Positions 60,731 through 64,000 of a DNA stretch of 64,000 nt are shown here, piece by piece. Made by a program: the position numbers and the translations under genes. The stretch's first letter is position 1. Every line of letters starts with the position of its first letter. Below the pieces are notes generated by a model. It did not search any database, had not been told where the DNA came from, and saw only the letters and a program-made list of their open reading frames with translations. This DNA comes from Saccharibacillus endophyticus. GTDB taxonomy: Bacteria > Bacillota > Bacilli > Paenibacillales > Paenibacillaceae. The stretch spans positions 496,001 to 560,000 of the forward strand of contig NZ_JAAZWE010000005.1 in the NCBI RefSeq assembly GCF_013185185.1, written 5' to 3'.

Positions 60731-60889
60731 TAGGTATGCCTCTCTTTCCAAGCCTGACTTTTGCCTGTCTTATATACAAGAAAAAACGGGAGGCCTCGGT
60801 CGATAAACCCAAAGCTTCAATTCCCCGTTTCTTTCGATTTCAAATTCAATGGTTTACCCAAATATTCGATCGCGGCGCAAACAGCAGAG

Positions 60890-60919
60890 GCCCTCTTTGC
60901 CGCAGGGGACAAAGAGGGC
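60890..60919. terminator. GC-rich hairpin between jag and mnmE
   Basis: Perfect 10-bp stem GCCCTCTTTG/CAAAGAGGGC with a 10-base loop. No T tract on either side, so it may be a processing or weak termination site. Confidence 0.4.
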
Positions 60920-60951
60920 GCTCGCCTGAATGCTCACTTTGGAATACACCG

Positions 60952-61809
60952 TTATTTGAGCGTGATGACGACGCGGCGATTCGGTTCTTCACCACGGCTT
61001 CCCGTATCGACTTCAGGATGATTTTGCAACCTGGCGTGAATAACCTTTCGCTCCTGCGGAGGCATCGGCTCCAGCACGACTTCCTTGCGGGTTCGAACGA
61101 CGCGTTCCGCCAGGCGATCCGCCAAGTCTTCCAATGTTTTCGCCCGGCGACGCCGGAAATTTTCCGCATCCAGCGTCAACCGTACAAACTTATCGGAACC
61201 TTTATTCGCAACGACGCCGGCCAGCAGTTGAAGAGCATCCAACGTCTGCCCCCGCCGTCCGATCAGCATGCCAAGCTCCGGACCGGAGATATCCAGCAGG
61301 CCGCCATCCCGATTTTTCCGAACGTCGACCTCCACGTCAAGTCCCATCGCACCGGCAACTTCACGAATGAAATCGGCGGCCTCGTGGTAACGTTCCATCG
61401 GGCGAGCGCCTGTCGTCTCATCAGAGAGCGACTCGGCTTCATCCGGCGCAAGCATGACCGGATTCGGCTGCTCGCGCCTTGGTGCGGATTCCGCATGCGC
61501 CGAGGCTTCTGCTTTCATGGGCCCCGGTGCCGCAGAATTCGGACTTCCCAATCGAGTAGACGTAGAGCGGTTATTCTCGGCTTCGACAATCGGAGCAACC
61601 TGAGCTGCCGTTTCTTCCGGCACACGTCCGGAACGAACCAATGACAGCTCGACTTTGGCTTCACGCCCGCCGAACAAACCGAGGAATTTTTTTGAAGGGT
61701 GCTCCAGCACGTTCACTTCAACCTGATCCCTCGTTACGCCAAGCTGCCCAAGTCCCAGCGAGATGGCTTCATCTACCGTTTTTCCTACAGCCGTCACTTT
61801 GCTCGTCAT
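60952..61809 (-). CDS. jag: RNA-binding protein Jag (KhpB/EloR family)
   Basis: A 285-residue protein with Jag_N (about 1-50, VTAVGKTVDEAISLGLGQLG), a disordered Pro/Ala/Glu linker (about 70-135), KH (about 150-215 with GPELGMLIGRRGQTLDALQLLAG) and R3H (about 220-285, DAENFRRRRAKTLEDLADRLAERV). Such proteins bind RNA and, in streptococci, link to cell elongation. It follows yidC in the rpmH-rnpA-yidC-jag block. Confidence 0.93.
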   Translation of the reverse strand: MTSKVTAVGKTVDEAISLGLGQLGVTRDQVEVNVLEHPSKKFLGLFGGREAKVELSLVRSGRVPEETAAQVAPIVEAENNRSTSTRLGSPNSAAPGPMKAEASAHAESAPRREQPNPVMLAPDEAESLSDETTGARPMERYHEAADFIREVAGAMGLDVEVDVRKNRDGGLLDISGPELGMLIGRRGQTLDALQLLAGVVANKGSDKFVRLTLDAENFRRRRAKTLEDLADRLAERVVRTRKEVVLEPMPPQERKVIHARLQNHPEVDTGSRGEEPNRRVVITLK

Positions 61810-61885
61810 CGAATCCGCGCCCCCTCATGTTACGCTTCGTCTTTTGCACACGCTCGTTATTCAGCTATCTTCTATGATCGTAAAC

Positions 61886-62773
61886 TTAACGTTTTTTCTT
61901 TTTCTTTTTGCGGCTCGATACCGGGCCTGCGCCTTTGGACAAGCTCACGCCGCCGGAAGTACCGTTTTTGCCGGCAGGTTTTGCTCCGCCTTGCTGCGCG
62001 ATCACGGCAGCTGCCGCTTTCGAATCGTTGTTGCGGTACAAGAAGAAGTTTTGCACGATCGTGTACACGTTACTCATTGCCCAATAGAGCGGGAGAGCGG
62101 ACGGGAATTGATAACCCATGAAGAAGATCAGTACCGGATAAACGAACAACATGAACTTCATCGGTCCTTGCTGCTGTGCCGGATTTTGACGCATCATCAA
62201 CCAAGTTTGCAGGAACGTCGTCGCCGCCGCAAACAGGGTGAGCGGAATGTCCGGTTTGCCCAGCTCCATCCAGAGGAAAGAGTGCTGCGCCAAATCGCTG
62301 TTATAAATGATCGCATTGTACAGCGCGATAAAGATCGGCATTTGGATGATCAAAGGCAAACAGCCTGCGGCCGGATTGACCTTGTTCTCTTGGAACAGGC
62401 GCATCTGCTCCTGCTGCATGCGCTGCGGATCGTCCTTGTATTGTTCTCTCAGCTTCTGCATTTCCGGCTGGATCGCCTGCATCGCTTTCGAGCTCTTGAC
62501 GGATTTGATCGTCAACGGCAGGATCAGCGTACGTACGATCAGTACCAGCAGCAGGACGGCCAGGCCGTATTCGCCGCCGAACCATTCCGCGAACGAGTCA
62601 AGCGCCAGCGCGAACCAGTAGACGACGTTGCTCTGCCAGAAGCTGCCGCTGTTTTTCAAGTCTTCCGTCGTATGCAGCGTCGTGGCCGGCGTACAGCCCG
62701 CAAGGACGGCAATCAGCAGAACAGCGGCGATAACCATCACCCACTTGCCTCTGCGTTTGAACAAATGAGACAC
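61886..62773 (-). CDS. yidC: membrane protein insertase YidC (SpoIIIJ/OxaA)
   Basis: A 295-residue lipoprotein insertase: signal peptide with lipobox LAGC (Cys 27), then five membrane helices including LIVRTLILPLTIKSVKSSKAMQAIQPEMQKLREQYK and QENKVNPAAGCLPLIIQMPIFIALYNAI. It carries the hydrophilic-groove Arg in the first inserted helix region (LIVRTLILP). Lys/Arg-rich C-terminal tail. It starts at GTG 62773 with GAGGGG upstream. The second YidC of B. subtilis is not in this window. Confidence 0.95.
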   Translation of the reverse strand: MSHLFKRRGKWVMVIAAVLLIAVLAGCTPATTLHTTEDLKNSGSFWQSNVVYWFALALDSFAEWFGGEYGLAVLLLVLIVRTLILPLTIKSVKSSKAMQAIQPEMQKLREQYKDDPQRMQQEQMRLFQENKVNPAAGCLPLIIQMPIFIALYNAIIYNSDLAQHSFLWMELGKPDIPLTLFAAATTFLQTWLMMRQNPAQQQGPMKFMLFVYPVLIFFMGYQFPSALPLYWAMSNVYTIVQNFFLYRNNDSKAAAAVIAQQGGAKPAGKNGTSGGVSLSKGAGPVSSRKKKKKKR

Positions 62774-62902
62774 TAGATAACCCCTCTCTTAACCTTCATG
62801 TACCTGCACTCCCGCAGGACTTCCTCCCGCATCGGGCAAACCGCTTGCAGTTGTGAAAATCATACCATAATTAGCCCTTCATTTGAAACGCGAAAAAGCG
62901 CT

Positions 62903-63280
62903 TCACTTCGAAGTCTCCCCCGGTCGGTCCTGCCGACCTTTACGCTTGAGCAGCAAGGACTTGCGAAGCACGTGCAGCACGCTCTTCTCCAATTCCTTGT
63001 AATCCATGTCGACCGCGCCTTTTCGAATAATGAACACCAGATCGACATGATCCACGATTTCGCCGGCATGATGCCGAACGATTTCCTTCATTAAACGGCG
63101 TATCCGGTTTCGGACAACCGCATTGCCTACCTTTTTACTGACCGACACGCCCATGCGAAACTGATCGACATCCCGTTTGTGAAACCAATACAGGACCAGC
63201 TGCCGGTTCGCGAAGGACTTGCCGTGACGGTATACGCGGGTAAACTCGGCACGGTTCCGTAATCGCAGCTTCTTTTGCAC
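62903..63280 (-). CDS. rnpA: ribonuclease P protein component
   Basis: A 125-residue basic protein: LRLRNRAEFTRVYRHGKSFANRQLVLYW, the RNR motif region VGNAVVRNRIRRLMKE and the C-terminal helix. It helps RNase P RNA process tRNA 5' ends. Start GTG 63280. Between rpmH and yidC in the conserved order; yidD is not seen between them. Confidence 0.95.
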   Translation of the reverse strand: MQKKLRLRNRAEFTRVYRHGKSFANRQLVLYWFHKRDVDQFRMGVSVSKKVGNAVVRNRIRRLMKEIVRHHAGEIVDHVDLVFIIRKGAVDMDYKELEKSVLHVLRKSLLLKRKGRQDRPGETSK

Positions 63281-63310
63281 CTTTTCTCGCGTCCCCTTTA
63301 TTAAGAAAAA

Positions 63311-63332
63311 AAGACCACCTCCAGGTGGTCTT
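63311..63332 (-). terminator. terminator-like hairpin after rpmH
   Basis: Perfect 10-bp stem AAGACCACCT/AGGTGGTCTT with a 2-base loop, then TTTTTTTC on the minus strand, 17 bp after the rpmH stop. It may let only part of the transcripts read into rnpA. Confidence 0.88.
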
Positions 63333-63349
63333 CGCTCATGTGCCCAAGC

Positions 63350-63484
63350 TTACGCGCTCAGCACTTTTCTGCCTTTGAGACGACGAGCAGCCAGCACCTT
63401 GCGGCCGTTTTTCGTGCTCATTCTTTTACGGAATCCGTGCACCTTTTTGCGCTTGCGGGTGTTTGGTTTGAAAGTAGGACCCAT
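63350..63484 (-). CDS. rpmH: 50S ribosomal protein bL34
   Basis: A 44-residue, very basic protein not in the usual length range of ORF searches: MGPTFKPNTRKRKKVHGFRKRM at the start, STKNGRKVLAARRLKGRKVLSA at the end. The Arg/Lys-rich MKRTFQPN-type consensus is clear. Start ATG 63484 with AAGGAGGTG upstream. It is the gene nearest to dnaA in most Firmicutes. Confidence 0.95.
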   Translation of the reverse strand: MGPTFKPNTRKRKKVHGFRKRMSTKNGRKVLAARRLKGRKVLSA

Positions 63485-64000
63485 TACAATAGCACCTCCT
63501 TTTACGGGTAGTACAGGTTTTGCAATATGCTAAACCAATATAATTACACACATTCGTTCTTCTTCTCGCAGAACATGCCTTTTATCATTTAATCATGCGT
63601 TTCCAGCAAAGTCAAGTAAACTTCTTCGTAATCCTCCCTCTTTTTTAACGAAAAAAATAGGCTTGGAATACTTATATATAAGGAAAGGCAATTCCGCAAG
63701 CAATCTTCCTCGCATTGCTAACTTGGTTTAAATCGACTGGAAATGGCGCCGTTCCGGCCTTTTAAACAAATGAAGTCTGCTGGACTGCGCTCGATTGCCG
63801 AGCTGCGCCGGAATACATTCGACGGCGATCCAAGAACGGATCGGGCCTCTTCGCTCTTTTTGAACAATTCGACGAATCCGTTCGCGGGCCCGAACGAATT
63901 GCTTCCTCTTTCCCTTTTTAAAAATCGCGATTATTCGTTGCTCCCTCTTTTTCGGCTTTGTCCTTTTTTCGATCTTTTCCCTTGGACCTTCGACCCTCTC
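63485..64000. other. region between rpmH and the expected dnaA/oriC
   Basis: 516 bp with no supported gene. A possible rpmH promoter is TTGACT near 63610 with TTAAAT 17 bp on, minus strand. I see no DnaA box (TTATCCACA or one mismatch) here, so the origin lies further right. Confidence 0.4.

Noticed and set aside
62774..62902. yidD between yidC and rnpA.
   Set aside because: The gap of about 130 bp is too short and shows no Cys-rich start.
63485..64000. oriC or DnaA box cluster at the right end.
   Set aside because: No TTATCCACA-like box was found; only AT-rich stretches are present.
1..64000. CRISPR arrays, rRNA operons and insertion-sequence transposases.
   Set aside because: No regularly spaced repeats, rRNA stretches or transposase motifs are present in any part of the window.

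Overview
The window looks like a chromosomal segment from the Paenibacillaceae (Paenibacillus or Saccharibacillus-like Firmicute, moderately high GC), lying beside the replication origin. The evidence is the right-hand gene order rpmH-rnpA-yidC-jag-mnmE-mnmG-rsmG-noc-parA-parB, all on the minus strand with two parS sites, followed by tRNA-Ser/rpsF-ssb-rpsR, gdpP-rplI-dnaB, purA and the walRKHIJ-htrA-rlmH block. This is the classical order on one side of oriC in Bacillales. dnaA and oriC should lie just beyond position 64000.

Layout. Positions 1-14000 are accessory: a Crp/Fnr regulator, a small monooxygenase-like protein and a short-chain dehydrogenase, an ABC-F ATPase, a secreted S-layer-anchored protein whose mature N-terminus is an almost eukaryotic ubiquitin domain, a VanZ-like protein, a TPR protein, a YczE/YitT membrane protein, a glyoxalase-fold protein with a WYL regulator, an aldehyde dehydrogenase coupled to a MetE-like protein, and two small uncharacterised genes. 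Positions 14224-19453 are an AT-rich island bounded by direct repeats made from the 3' end of rlmH. This is the arrangement of staphylococcal SCC elements. It carries one giant self-regulated HTH protein that looks like a defence protein, and a 32-residue membrane peptide, but no recombinase. Positions 19436-64000 are core genome: rlmH, greA, the WalRK cell-wall two-component operon with its accessory genes, an M23 peptidase, purA behind a PurR operator, replication helicase and c-di-AMP genes, an S11-peptidase-like protein that has lost all three catalytic motifs, an oligopeptide ABC transporter, single-strand binding and ribosomal protein genes, a mechanosensitive channel, chromosome partition genes, tRNA-modification genes and the rpmH-rnpA-yidC end.

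The intergenic spaces hold two repeated structured elements that gene annotation does not explain. Family 1 has four copies, each exactly 106 bp, with a paired outer stem whose sequence changes on both sides together. Family 2 has six long palindromes (about 130-265 bp) with paired stems of different sequence around a constant GCG-GT / CAAAGGCG internal motif. One family 1 copy sits inside a family 2 copy. The main candidates for new biology are the secreted ubiquitin protein, the SCC-like island with its HTH/nuclease-like protein, and these two element families.
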